Shown: positions 45,991-54,098, counted from the stretch's first letter. The stretch is 64,000 bases of DNA from Vibrio algarum (GCF_028204155.1 NZ_JAQLOI010000001.1:992001-1056000), one strand, 5' to 3'. The notes: generated by a model from the letters alone, not told the origin. Translations and numbers: made by a program.

Positions 45991-46387
45991 CAAGGCGGTG
46001 GATATATTGGATAATAAAAAATGGCCTTGAAAGTCTTTGTATTCAACAGTTCTGTAAGTTTGATGCGGTGAGGATACGTTGGCATTATTATTAATTCCGT
46101 GATCTACATACTATTAGTGGAAACGTTTACCTAAAAGTGGTGGTTTATTGTCATAATTTTGTTTGCGATCACATAAATATTAATTATCTTCGTGATTATT
46201 TTGTCTTCATTTTATTTGCTACCTATTTTAAAGGCTTGGTGTGGTATTTTGTTTATTAATTTGTATGTTTGCGTACGACATTTTATTTTTTGAGTGGTCA
46301 TGTGGCATGTGGGATATGTAAAGCGTGATTCTGAGAGGTAAAGGGCACCGCTGACAAAAAAATCAGTGCCCTAGGATATAGGATGGA
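45991..46387. other. Symporter / M23 peptidase intergenic region
   Basis: This is about 400 bp with no gene. Apart from the operator-like sites it holds an imperfect hairpin at 46345-46375 (AGGGCA...TGCCCT) near the end of the M23 peptidase gene. That hairpin lacks a T tract on either strand, so I do not call it a terminator. Confidence 0.5.
46119..46131. promoter_or_regulatory. LacI/GalR-like operator, distal
   Basis: GGAAACGTTTACC is a near-perfect palindrome around a central CG, the hallmark of LacI/GalR-family operators. It is 172 bp upstream of the symporter start; with the proximal site it could form a repression loop. A weak CRP-like half-site (GATCACATAA) is nearby at 46167-46176. 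Confidence 0.55.
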
Positions 46388-47638
46388 TTAATGCTGATTA
46401 GCAAATAGTAGTCGTCCATACTGCTCAAGTTTGACGAGCCTATCGTTCGCGTTTGTCATGAACTCTGTTTTGGCTGCACCTTTAAGTGACTTAGATTGAG
46501 GTAGCTTAACGGTTCTTGGATTTTTATGGACACCGTTTACGAGGAATTCATAGTGCAGGTGGGGTCCTGTTACTCGTCCTGTCCCACCTAATGTACCGAC
46601 TGACTGCCCCTGTTTTACTCGCTGCCCAGTTTTAACATAGCGACGTTTCATATGAAGATATTTAGTAATATAGGTATTGCTGTGACGTATAAACACGTAG
46701 TTGCCATTAAATTGGTTGTAACCAGACTTATCGACAATGCCGTCTCCAGCTGCCCATATAGGTGTCCCAACAGGAGCCGCGTAATCAGTGCCTCTGTGCG
46801 CGGTGACTTTTCCTGTCACAGGATGTCGCCTTTTGGGGTTGAAATTGGATGTTACTCGTCTGAAGTCTATTGGTGAGCGCAAGAATGCCTTTTTCATCGC
46901 TCTGCCATTTTCGTCGAAATAATTACCGGTATTATCGTCGAGTATGGCCTTAAATGTTTCACCTTGGTTTGAAAAAATAGCCGCAATAATTCGGCCACGT
47001 CCCATTTTTTCACCTTCTACTATTTTCTCTTCGTATAAGACTTTAAAACTGTCCCCAGATCGAATATCGAGAGCAAAATCAATATCCCAACCGAAGATAC
47101 CAGCAAGTTCCATTATTTGGGTGGGCGTTAAATTAGCAGAAAGTGCCGCATTCCAGAAGTTAGAAGTGATCTCAGCTTCTGTATAATTAAATTGTATATC
47201 AACGGTTTTTGTTTCAAATGCAGCGGCATAACCGTTCTCAGCTTTAGTTATCCGAAAGGTTTCAAATGGAGTGATAACTCGCTTTATTTGCAATAGTTCG
47301 TTATTTTCATCAAAACCAAAAGAGAGTTCTTCACCGACGCGTAAACGTGAAAGTTGATTATTAATCTCTTTATCACTTGTTATTAGTTGATGTAGCAGTT
47401 GAGCTGATAACCCAATCCTATTAAATAACTTTGCTGCGCTTTCTCCTGAGGCAATTTTATATTTTTCCCAACGAACCACAGAATCGGGAAGAATGCTGTT
47501 TTTCGTTTCTAATGTTTCCATACTTATGGCAACGGGATAATGCTGACCAACCTCTAGTGTCGTTTGATCTATAGCCAAGTCTTCGCTATCGGGAAGAAAC
47601 AGAGCCGCAGAAATAAGCGCTGATAAAATCAGAATCAA
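46388..47638 (-). CDS. M23 peptidoglycan DD-endopeptidase, ShyC/MepM-like
   Basis: This 416-residue cell-wall hydrolase has an N-terminal membrane anchor/signal, a LysM/OapA-like region (YKIASGESAAKLFNRIGLSAQ) and a C-terminal M23 domain with HRGTDYAAPVGTPI (zinc His/Asp) and HLHYEF. It cuts crosslinks to let the sacculus grow. In V. cholerae ShyC has this neighbourhood beside tyrS. The only in-frame start is a TTG at 47638, which gives an anchor with no basic residues. The open frame continues upstream (FYFFRLPIIHRS), and one extra T in the run at 47663-47668 would give an ATG at 47679 and MLSTFFRLPIIHRSLILIL. The true N-terminus may thus be masked by an error. Confidence 0.85.
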   Translation of the reverse strand: MILILSALISAALFLPDSEDLAIDQTTLEVGQHYPVAISMETLETKNSILPDSVVRWEKYKIASGESAAKLFNRIGLSAQLLHQLITSDKEINNQLSRLRVGEELSFGFDENNELLQIKRVITPFETFRITKAENGYAAAFETKTVDIQFNYTEAEITSNFWNAALSANLTPTQIMELAGIFGWDIDFALDIRSGDSFKVLYEEKIVEGEKMGRGRIIAAIFSNQGETFKAILDDNTGNYFDENGRAMKKAFLRSPIDFRRVTSNFNPKRRHPVTGKVTAHRGTDYAAPVGTPIWAAGDGIVDKSGYNQFNGNYVFIRHSNTYITKYLHMKRRYVKTGQRVKQGQSVGTLGGTGRVTGPHLHYEFLVNGVHKNPRTVKLPQSKSLKGAAKTEFMTNANDRLVKLEQYGRLLFANQH

Positions 47639-47803
47639 GGAGCGATGAATAATGGGAAGTCGAAAAAAGTAGAAAGCATGGTCGATAATTATTAATTTTG
47701 ATGAATTTTGGCAATACGGAGTTTAACTGGTTTCAAAATACATAGCTATTCAAGTAAACTGTACAACTATTAATTTTTGCCAAATCTGTGGGAGTTAACA
47801 AGA

Positions 47804-48991
47804 ATGGCGAGTATCGAAACAGCACTGGCTGAGATAAAACGCGGTATAGACGAATTGCTACCGGAAGAAGAACTGATTGAAAAGTTGAAAGAGAACCGAC
47901 CTCTGCGTATCAAGTTAGGTGCGGATCCAACGGCTCCAGATATACACCTTGGGCATACGGTCATCTTAAACAAACTACGCCAGTTCCAAGAATTAGGCCA
48001 CGATGTCACATTTTTGATCGGTGATTTTACTGGTATGGTTGGTGACCCGTCTGGTAAAAATACAACACGACCGCCATTGACTCGCGAAGATGTGTTAGCG
48101 AATGCAGAGACCTATAAGCAACAAGTGTTTAAGATACTTGATCCTGCTAAAACCAAAATCCAGTTTAACTCTGAATGGCTATCTGAACTTGGTGCGGAAG
48201 GAATGATTCGTTTAGCGTCAAACCAGACTGTTGCTCGAATGTTAGAGCGCGATGACTTTAAAAAACGTTATTCGAACAACCAGCCTATAGCGATACATGA
48301 ATTTATGTATCCACTGCTTCAAGGATACGACTCCGTTGCAATGGAGACGGATGTTGAATTAGGTGGTTCGGACCAAAGGTTTAACCTGCTAATGGGCCGT
48401 GAATTGCAAAAATCAAACGGTCAGAAGCCGCAGTGTGTACTCACGATGCCACTTCTTGTTGGTCTTGATGGCGAAAAGAAAATGTCTAAGTCGGCTCACA
48501 ACTACATTGGTGTCAGTGATGCACCTAATGATATGTTCGGCAAACTCATGTCTATATCGGATGTATTAATGTGGAGCTATTATGAACTATTATCATTCCG
48601 CCCATTGGCTGAGATAGAACAACTTAAGGCTGATGTTGAAGCTGGAAAAAACCCGCGTGATGTTAAAATACTTCTAGCGAAAGAAATCATTGCCCGTTTC
48701 CATACGGAAGCAGACGCAGAAGCGGCAGAGCAAGAATTTATAAACCGTTTCCAAAAAGGTGCAATGCCAGATGAAATGCCTGAGTTTGAGTTTGAAGCAG
48801 GCATTGCCATCGGTAATTTACTTAAAGAAGCAGGGTTAGTGAATTCAACATCAGATGCCATGCGTATGATTCGCCAAGGTGCGGCTAAACTTGACGGTAA
48901 TAAAATTGAAGATACAAAACTCGTACCTGAAGCGGGGACGGCAGTGTATCAAGTAGGCAAACGGAAGTTTGCTCGCGTAACATTAAGCTAG
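47804..48991 (+). CDS. tyrS: Tyrosyl-tRNA synthetase
   Basis: This 395-residue class I synthetase has HLGH in PDIHLGHTVILNK, KMSKS in GEKKMSKSAHN and a C-terminal S4 domain (MIRQGAAKLDGNKIEDTKLV). It is the TyrZ-like subtype with HLGH, not HIGH. The ATG at 47804 has GGAG upstream; an in-frame start nine codons earlier is not supported. Confidence 0.97.
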   Translation: MASIETALAEIKRGIDELLPEEELIEKLKENRPLRIKLGADPTAPDIHLGHTVILNKLRQFQELGHDVTFLIGDFTGMVGDPSGKNTTRPPLTREDVLANAETYKQQVFKILDPAKTKIQFNSEWLSELGAEGMIRLASNQTVARMLERDDFKKRYSNNQPIAIHEFMYPLLQGYDSVAMETDVELGGSDQRFNLLMGRELQKSNGQKPQCVLTMPLLVGLDGEKKMSKSAHNYIGVSDAPNDMFGKLMSISDVLMWSYYELLSFRPLAEIEQLKADVEAGKNPRDVKILLAKEIIARFHTEADAEAAEQEFINRFQKGAMPDEMPEFEFEAGIAIGNLLKEAGLVNSTSDAMRMIRQGAAKLDGNKIEDTKLVPEAGTAVYQVGKRKFARVTLS

Positions 48992-49016
48992 TGAATGCTT
49001 GATGAACATAACTAAG

Positions 49017-49040
49017 AGGCGCTTTTATAGCGCCTTTTTT
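49017..49040 (+). terminator. Terminator of tyrS
   Basis: AGGCGC (49017-49022) pairs with GCGCCT (49030-49035), followed by TTTTT. Confidence 0.88.
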
Positions 49041-49119
49041 ACATCAATTTTTCGTGCAAAAGTGTTCACTTATGGATAGAATACGCTCGCTGCAAATCGC
49101 AGTAACCTTGGAGATTTTT

Positions 49120-49164
49120 ATGAACAATACCGACCATCCTCCTAGTATCAAGGGAGAAAAATAA
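49120..49164 (+). CDS. Candidate leader peptide with Pro-Pro, upstream of mgtE
   Basis: A 14-codon ORF reads MNNTDHPPSIKGEK, with GGAG 5-6 nt before its ATG. Codons 7 and 8 are both CCT. The ORF starts inside one arm of a possible hairpin and its CCTCCT can pair with AGGAGG further downstream. Proline-codon leaders control the magnesium transporter gene mgtA in Salmonella, so a similar role is proposed here for a different transporter family. Coding is not proven. Confidence 0.45.
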   Translation: MNNTDHPPSIKGEK

Positions 49165-49178
49165 CTGCTTCGGTATTG
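49125..49178 (+). promoter_or_regulatory. Leader hairpin 1 before mgtE
   Basis: CAATACCG (49125-49132) pairs perfectly with CGGTATTG (49171-49178), enclosing most of the leader ORF. A ribosome on the ORF would keep it open. Confidence 0.45.
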
Positions 49179-49188
49179 GCGAACTCCG

Positions 49189-49208
49189 CTCCTACTCTGC
49201 AGTAGGAG
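49189..49208 (+). promoter_or_regulatory. Leader hairpin 2 before mgtE, possible attenuator
   Basis: A perfect 8-bp stem CTCCTACT / AGTAGGAG has the loop CTGC, followed by GTCCTTTGTTT. Its right arm can instead pair with the CCTCCTA of the leader ORF (49138-49144), so the two structures exclude each other. The T tract is broken, so termination would be weak or conditional. Confidence 0.5.
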
Positions 49209-49287
49209 GTCCTTTGTTTAACCCCTCTCAATTTTTCTCCAGATATTAATTATATTACCCCATACTGAATGGAAGTAAGGTATCGCT

Positions 49288-49320
49288 ATGCCTGGTTTTC
49301 ATGGTTTAGTTATGTGGTAA
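49288..49320 (+). other. Second mini-ORF before mgtE
   Basis: A 10-codon frame (MPGFHGLVMW) has AAGG 7 nt upstream and ends 32 nt before the mgtE GTG. It may be a second leader peptide or chance; evidence is weak. Confidence 0.25.
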
Positions 49321-49352
49321 TGATGGTCGTCTAGCTAATCGGGAGATTCGCC

Positions 49353-50198
49353 GTGACGGTAATAAACCATGAATATTTAGATACAACTGCTTCTTTTTCG
49401 TATAAAGAAATTGGAGCAGCAAGAAATGCTTTTTTAAAATATGAAGAAGTACAGCAAATTCACCTACTGACAGTCATGCCAATTGAAGAAGCGGTAGCGA
49501 TTCTTGAGCATTGTACTGTAGGGTACGTACAACATTTAATTCAACAGTTAGAGTTACAAGGTTTTGATAAACAAGCACGACATTATGCGAATAGATTGGG
49601 TTTTATACGCTCGGAGGCAGAACCCACCAATGGATATCTTACTACTAGCGTAATTGAACACGTGAAACAACGCGTGGGATGGATAGTGATGCTTGCTCTA
49701 CTCGGTATAGTGTCTGGTCTTATTATTTCAAAATATGAAGACACATTGAGTCAGTTGGTATTGTTAGCGATATACATGCCAGTTATTGCCGCAGCGGGCG
49801 GAAATACAGGCTCACAAGCTGCAACATTGGTGATTAGAGCGCTAGCAACAGGTGAGCTAAAAAAACGACAATGGTTTAAGGTCTTTTTAAAAGAGAGTCG
49901 AATCGCGATTTGCTTAGCGTTCGTTGTCGCTGTGGTTATTGTGGCTCGAATTTTACTTTTTAGTGACTCCGTATCTACTGCGGGGTTTGACATCAATGTT
50001 ATCGCACTGGCTATTGCTATCGCATTGTTTATTCAAGTCACTTTGTCTACAACGCTAGGTGGATTGTTACCCATTTTAGCCAGGGCATGTAAACTGGACC
50101 CTGCTGTTTTAGTTAGCCCAGTACTTGCCTCAGTCGTTGATATTACAGGAATGTGGATCTATTTCACTGTAGTGAACTATTTTTTGGGGATAGCTTGA
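49353..50198 (+). CDS. MgtE-family divalent cation transporter lacking CBS domains
   Basis: This 281-residue protein has a short N-terminal soluble part (about 1-110, remnant of the MgtE N domain: ILEHCTVGYVQHLIQQLEL). It goes straight into the five-helix MgtE channel domain (residues 110-281), with the family loop AAAGGNTGSQAATLVIRALATGEL and LDPAVLVSPVLASVVDITG. The CBS pair that senses magnesium in full-length MgtE (about 450 residues) is absent. The start is GTG at 49353 with GGAG upstream. Its 3' end overlaps dacB by 35 bp on the other strand. Confidence 0.87.
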   Translation: MTVINHEYLDTTASFSYKEIGAARNAFLKYEEVQQIHLLTVMPIEEAVAILEHCTVGYVQHLIQQLELQGFDKQARHYANRLGFIRSEAEPTNGYLTTSVIEHVKQRVGWIVMLALLGIVSGLIISKYEDTLSQLVLLAIYMPVIAAAGGNTGSQAATLVIRALATGELKKRQWFKVFLKESRIAICLAFVVAVVIVARILLFSDSVSTAGFDINVIALAIAIALFIQVTLSTTLGGLLPILARACKLDPAVLVSPVLASVVDITGMWIYFTVVNYFLGIA

Positions 50199-51567
50199 TA
50201 AGATCTTGATAAAAAGCTTTTTCAAACTTAAAAAGAGGGGAGAGTGAATTTGATTCGCTCTCCTCTTTTTTAGGGAAATAGTCACTGATAAATTGTACGA
50301 AGGTAGATTTAGGTTGTCCGTTACCGTTCAATACATAACCTGCCATATTGTAGCTGCCGTAGACCGACCCACTTTTTGCTTGTAATTGCCCTTTGATAGG
50401 TACTTGACGCATACTTCGTCTGTATTTCAAGGTGCCAGTCTCGCCTGATTTTGGCAATATTTTAATCACGCCAAGGGTTGATTCATTTTTCCAGATATAT
50501 TCTAGTATTTTGTTCATATCTTCTGCTGTCATTCTATTGTTTCTTGATAGACCTGATCCATCGGCGAATTGAGAAGCGCTTAAATTGATACGGCTATTTG
50601 AGAAAATGATTTGTTTGATAGCTTCAGTACCATTATTGAAACTGCCCGGTTGGGAGTAAAACCGAGCCCCAAGCGTTTTAGTAATATTGTCAGCAATGAG
50701 ATTGTTAGAGCTCTTTAACATCGACTCCACTAAATCATTTAATGGAGCCGATAAATGAGTCGCGATCGGTGTGCCTTGAATATCATTGCGTGAAGCAATG
50801 TTGCCACTGAAAGAAATACGATGTTTAGCCAGTAAATTTTTTATTATTGAAGAGGTATATTCTTGGGTGTCTTGTACTGCGAATTTTAGCGGTAATGGTT
50901 TTTTTTGACTTATTAAACAACCAGATAAGTGATAGTTATTGTTATCTGAAGTGAGCAACTCCAGTTGACATTGTCTCTCTTTTTGAACCTCTTTAGTGAC
51001 GGTGATTACGTCATTTGTAACAATAATTGGTTGATGTTCTGGTACGTGAGCTCGAGTTGAACCATCACTGTTAGTATAAATAGAGGCTTGTACGCAGTTA
51101 CCGTCGAGAGTTATTGCACTCGAGGGGGCACTATAGCAAACGCCTAAAATGTCCCACGGCCAACCGACAGCTCTTTCATACCCAGTGAAAATACTATCAT
51201 TTAACCAAATGTTACCCTCGATACTCTTAATGCCTTGATTAGATGCCTGTTTAAACAAGTTATCTAAATCTTGCGTTTTTAGTGTGGGATCACCTGAAAA
51301 ACGTATGACGATATCTTTGTTTTTTTGCTCTAATTGAGTTTCGAATCTGAAATCGTCACCTAGCTCCAATTTGGCTGCTAAGGCGGTTATGATTTTAAGT
51401 GTGCTGGCTGGTGGGAAGAGCTGTTTAGTATTGATAGATAAAGCTGTTTCTGTCGGATTTTTTACTAACAGGCTGACACGACTACCTGTAGGTAAGCTGT
51501 TTATCGGTTCATAAGCGGAAACGTAAAATGAGAAACCAATACAAAGAAATGTAATAAATACGCGCAT
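50164..51567 (-). CDS. dacB: D-alanyl-D-alanine carboxypeptidase/endopeptidase PBP4
   Basis: This 467-residue periplasmic class C PBP has a signal peptide (VFITFLCIGFSFYVSA). Active-site motifs are SxxK in PPASTLKI, SxN in KSSNNLIADN and KTG-type KSGS in LQAKSGSVYGSYN. The ATG at 51567 is used; a GTG two codons upstream is in frame. The tail is convergent and overlapping with the mgtE-like gene, so both 3' ends share 35 bp and no terminator lies between them. Confidence 0.93.
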   Translation of the reverse strand: MRVFITFLCIGFSFYVSAYEPINSLPTGSRVSLLVKNPTETALSINTKQLFPPASTLKIITALAAKLELGDDFRFETQLEQKNKDIVIRFSGDPTLKTQDLDNLFKQASNQGIKSIEGNIWLNDSIFTGYERAVGWPWDILGVCYSAPSSAITLDGNCVQASIYTNSDGSTRAHVPEHQPIIVTNDVITVTKEVQKERQCQLELLTSDNNNYHLSGCLISQKKPLPLKFAVQDTQEYTSSIIKNLLAKHRISFSGNIASRNDIQGTPIATHLSAPLNDLVESMLKSSNNLIADNITKTLGARFYSQPGSFNNGTEAIKQIIFSNSRINLSASQFADGSGLSRNNRMTAEDMNKILEYIWKNESTLGVIKILPKSGETGTLKYRRSMRQVPIKGQLQAKSGSVYGSYNMAGYVLNGNGQPKSTFVQFISDYFPKKEESESNSLSPLFKFEKAFYQDLIKLSPKNSSLQ

Positions 51568-51616
51568 AGTCACCGAACCGAAGGTACCAAAGGAATTTTA
51601 GTATATAGATTAAAAA

Positions 51617-51644
51617 AAACGCCTGCTATCAAAAGCAGGCGTTT
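51617..51644 (-). terminator. Terminator of ompU
   Basis: AAACGCCTGCT (51617-51627) pairs with AGCAGGCGTTT (51634-51644) over a 6-nt loop. On the minus strand a run of T follows (51619 downward). Confidence 0.9.
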
Positions 51645-51681
51645 CTTAATATTTGATACGATTTGTAAATCCTAAAATGGA

Positions 51682-52755
51682 TTAGAAGTCGTAGCGTAGA
51701 CCTAGAGCTAGTTCGTCTTCAGCGCCAACTTTACCAACAGTACCTGTTCCTAGTTGATCGTTTTCATCAAGAAGGTTGAAGTTGTATGAGATGTAAGTGC
51801 GGAAGTTCGGCTTGAAGTAATACGTTGCATCGATAGCTACGTTATCAGCAGAAGTATGGTTACCTGTTTCTGCGTTATTGTATGTCGTTGTGAATACAAC
51901 TTGATCCAACTTGTACGCTGCTGCTAGCTCGTAACCAGTATAATCTTGGATGCCAGAGAAGTTGGTCATATTACCTGAAGTTGCTTCATATTGGTTGTCG
52001 AAATCTTTTTCGCCGTCTGTGAAGTTACCAGCTACGTAGAAAGAACCAATTTTGTATGATGCAGCAAGCATGTACTCGTTATTTTTGTCTTGGTCTGCGT
52101 AACCAGCACCTAAAGCAAGGCCTGTATCAGCAACAGTGTAGATAGCTGATAGAGAGTAGCCGTCTTGGTCATTGTCTTTATAAGCACTATCTACGCCATC
52201 TTTTTCAGAATCAGCAAAACGATAACTTGCTTTAACGGCTAGGTCAGAGAAAGCACCTTTGTAAGAAACCATGTTATTTGCACGGTCAGCAGCGTTGATT
52301 TTGTCTGCTGCACTGTTGCCGTGGTAAGCCATGATATCAGTAAAGTCAGTGATAACGCCTAGAGCACCATCGTTTTTACCATAAGTGATTTCACCAAAAG
52401 CACCACCAAATCCAGCGTAAGCATAACGGTTAGTAATGGAGTCACTGTCTGAGTCAGTTGGGCCGCCATTGTCCGAAGAAGTGAATTCACCTTCGTAGAA
52501 ACCAACACCGTAGAAATCGTCAGTAATTTGAGTCTTGCCTAAGAAGTTTAAACGAACACGAGATTTGTCTTCAGCAGTGCCGTCTTTAACTGACATACGT
52601 GCTTCAGCACGACCGCCAATTTCTAATGTGTTGCCATTAGCACTATAAACGGTTGTTCCGTCAATTGAACCAGCTTGCTTGCCGTCAGCTGAAGCGAATG
52701 CGCCTGTTGAAATGGTTACTGCAGATACTGCTAAAGCTAAAATTGTCTTATTCAT
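51682..52755 (-). CDS. ompU: Outer membrane porin OmpU
   Basis: This 357-residue general porin has a signal peptide (MNKTILALAVSAVTISTGAFA). The 16-strand barrel starts TVYSANGNTLEIGGRAEARMS and has RVRLNFLGKTQI, YGVGFYEGEF and YGKNDGALGVITDFTDIM, all close to V. cholerae OmpU, and it ends in LGLRYDF with the C-terminal Phe. OmpU is ToxR-activated in V. cholerae and linked to bile resistance. The long A+T-rich upstream region fits such control, though I could not assign ToxR sites. Confidence 0.95.
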   Translation of the reverse strand: MNKTILALAVSAVTISTGAFASADGKQAGSIDGTTVYSANGNTLEIGGRAEARMSVKDGTAEDKSRVRLNFLGKTQITDDFYGVGFYEGEFTSSDNGGPTDSDSDSITNRYAYAGFGGAFGEITYGKNDGALGVITDFTDIMAYHGNSAADKINAADRANNMVSYKGAFSDLAVKASYRFADSEKDGVDSAYKDNDQDGYSLSAIYTVADTGLALGAGYADQDKNNEYMLAASYKIGSFYVAGNFTDGEKDFDNQYEATSGNMTNFSGIQDYTGYELAAAYKLDQVVFTTTYNNAETGNHTSADNVAIDATYYFKPNFRTYISYNFNLLDENDQLGTGTVGKVGAEDELALGLRYDF

Positions 52756-53183
52756 TTTTGATTATTCCTAATCTAACAATTATTTAAGGGGAAAATAATT
52801 TTTCGGTTTAAACGTAGATCTTATACAGCACCTAACTAGAAGCTTAGATTTTGTATAAATTCCAAATTGTTGTGTTTCCTCGTGAACAAATTTGTACCGT
52901 GTAAGTTCCCCAACGCGTTAGTAAAATGATATAAAACTCACAATCGAACATTGTGCATTTAAGTTTAAGTTTTTGTTTTGTATATTTTAATTGGTGTTTT
53001 TTCTATTTAGGTGAATTGCGAAAATGATGATGATTTTTAGGTTTTTTTATATGCCTTCAGGTGTGAATTTAGGCTGTGATACATATAATTGCTGTCTAGT
53101 TTTGTTTTTGTGATACAAAACGTGAATATAGATGATTAATCACTAATCTTTGTTTACACTAAACGAAATTGAATTGTAACTAG
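52756..53183. other. Divergent ompU-greA regulatory region
   Basis: This is about 430 bp with no gene and long A/T tracts (for example 52957-53010, with TTTAAG repeated). Such tracts favour H-NS and ToxR binding. No exact ToxR tandem repeat was found by eye. Confidence 0.5.
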
Positions 53184-53234
53184 ACCCACTCAGCCCATGT
53201 TGAGAGGGTTTGTTTTGTCCAAAGCTAACTTTGG
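53184..53234 (+). ncRNA. GraL-like hairpin leader of greA
   Basis: The 5' region of greA holds ACCCaCTCA / TGAGaGGGT (53184-53192 and 53201-53209) followed by TTGTTTTG, a terminator-like hairpin. A second perfect hairpin CCAAAG-CTAA-CTTTGG (53219-53234) lies 15 bp before the ATG. In E. coli the greA leader ends early to give the GraL small RNAs; this looks like an analogous attenuated leader. Confidence 0.45.
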
Positions 53235-53249
53235 TCTTAGAGGTTTATA

Positions 53250-53723
53250 ATGGAAAAAGTCCCAATGACTTTACGTGGCGAACAGAAGCTACGTGAAGAG
53301 TTAGAAGTGTTATTAAAGCGCCGTCCACTTATTTCTGCTGCAATTGCAGAGGCTCGTGAACTCGGTGACTTGAAAGAAAATGCGGAATATCATGCTGCTC
53401 GTGAAGAGCAAGGCATTTGTGAAGCACAGATTAGAGATATCGAATATAAGCTATCTGTAGCGCAGGTTATTGATGTGACGAAAATGGAAAATACGGGTAA
53501 AATTATTTTCGGCACTACAGTGACGTTGATTGATATGGATACCGATGAAGAAGCAAGGTATCAGATTGTTGGCGAAGATGAGGCGAATATTAAAGCTGGC
53601 CGTATCTCTGTAAGTTCACCAATTGCTCGTGGTCTTATTGGTAAGTTGGAAGGCGACGAAGTTATAATCTCGACTCCTGGTGGAGATAAAGATTACGAAA
53701 TTGATAAAGTTGAATATATCTAA
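53250..53723 (+). CDS. greA: Transcription elongation factor GreA
   Basis: This 157-residue protein has a coiled coil with the acidic tip (ARELGDLKENAEYHAAREEQG) that enters the RNA polymerase secondary channel and promotes cleavage of backtracked RNA. A C-terminal FKBP-like domain follows. It starts MEKVPMTLRGEQKL. It competes for the same site as DksA, also encoded in this window. Confidence 0.97.
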   Translation: MEKVPMTLRGEQKLREELEVLLKRRPLISAAIAEARELGDLKENAEYHAAREEQGICEAQIRDIEYKLSVAQVIDVTKMENTGKIIFGTTVTLIDMDTDEEARYQIVGEDEANIKAGRISVSSPIARGLIGKLEGDEVIISTPGGDKDYEIDKVEYI

Positions 53724-53748
53724 CGGTTTTTCGTCAGGTAGATAATTG

Positions 53749-53774
53749 AAAAGGTCGCAGTTGCGACCTTTTTT
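53749..53774. terminator. Terminator between greA and yhbY
   Basis: AAAAGGTCGCA (53749-53759) pairs with TGCGACCTTTT (53762-53772) over a 2-nt loop; it is usable on both strands. Confidence 0.88.
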
Positions 53775-53801
53775 ATTAGTGGTAATAGCTAGTTTGGCTA
53801 T

Positions 53802-54098
53802 TTACTTACGTGGTATCTCAATTTTTCTCTGTTCAGATTGACGATAAAGTACTAAAACTTTACCTATCGTCTGAACTTTTTCAGCTTTAGTTTCGCGAAC
53901 AATCGCATCAATAATAAGTTGTTTTGTGTCTCTGTCTTCTGACGCAACTTTAATTTTGATTAATTCGTGGTGATCAAGAGCCAGTTCGATTTCAGCTAGT
54001 ACAGCCTCGGTTAATCCATTTGCGCCCATTAGCACAACGGGTTTTAAGTTGTGTGCTAGGCCTTTAAGGTGCTGTTTTTGCTTGGTGCTTAGATTCAT
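53802..54098 (-). CDS. yhbY: YhbY, CRM-domain ribosome-associated RNA-binding protein
   Basis: This 98-residue protein is a single CRM domain: NLSTKQKQHLKGLAHNLKPV then the GxxG-type loop VLMGANGLTEAVLAEIELALDHHELIKI. It binds pre-50S particles. The ATG at 54098 matches the family; the frame extends 20 codons upstream without support. It is divergent from rlmE, the usual arrangement. Confidence 0.94.
   Translation of the reverse strand: MNLSTKQKQHLKGLAHNLKPVVLMGANGLTEAVLAEIELALDHHELIKIKVASEDRDTKQLIIDAIVRETKAEKVQTIGKVLVLYRQSEQRKIEIPRK

Noticed and set aside
46345..46375. Hairpin AGGGCA...TGCCCT as terminator of the M23 peptidase gene
   Set aside because: The stem is interrupted and no T run follows on either strand.
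52930..53010. ToxR binding sites upstream of ompU
   Set aside because: A/T tracts with TTTAAG repeats are present, but spacing does not fit the tandem TNAAA-N5-TNAAA pattern.
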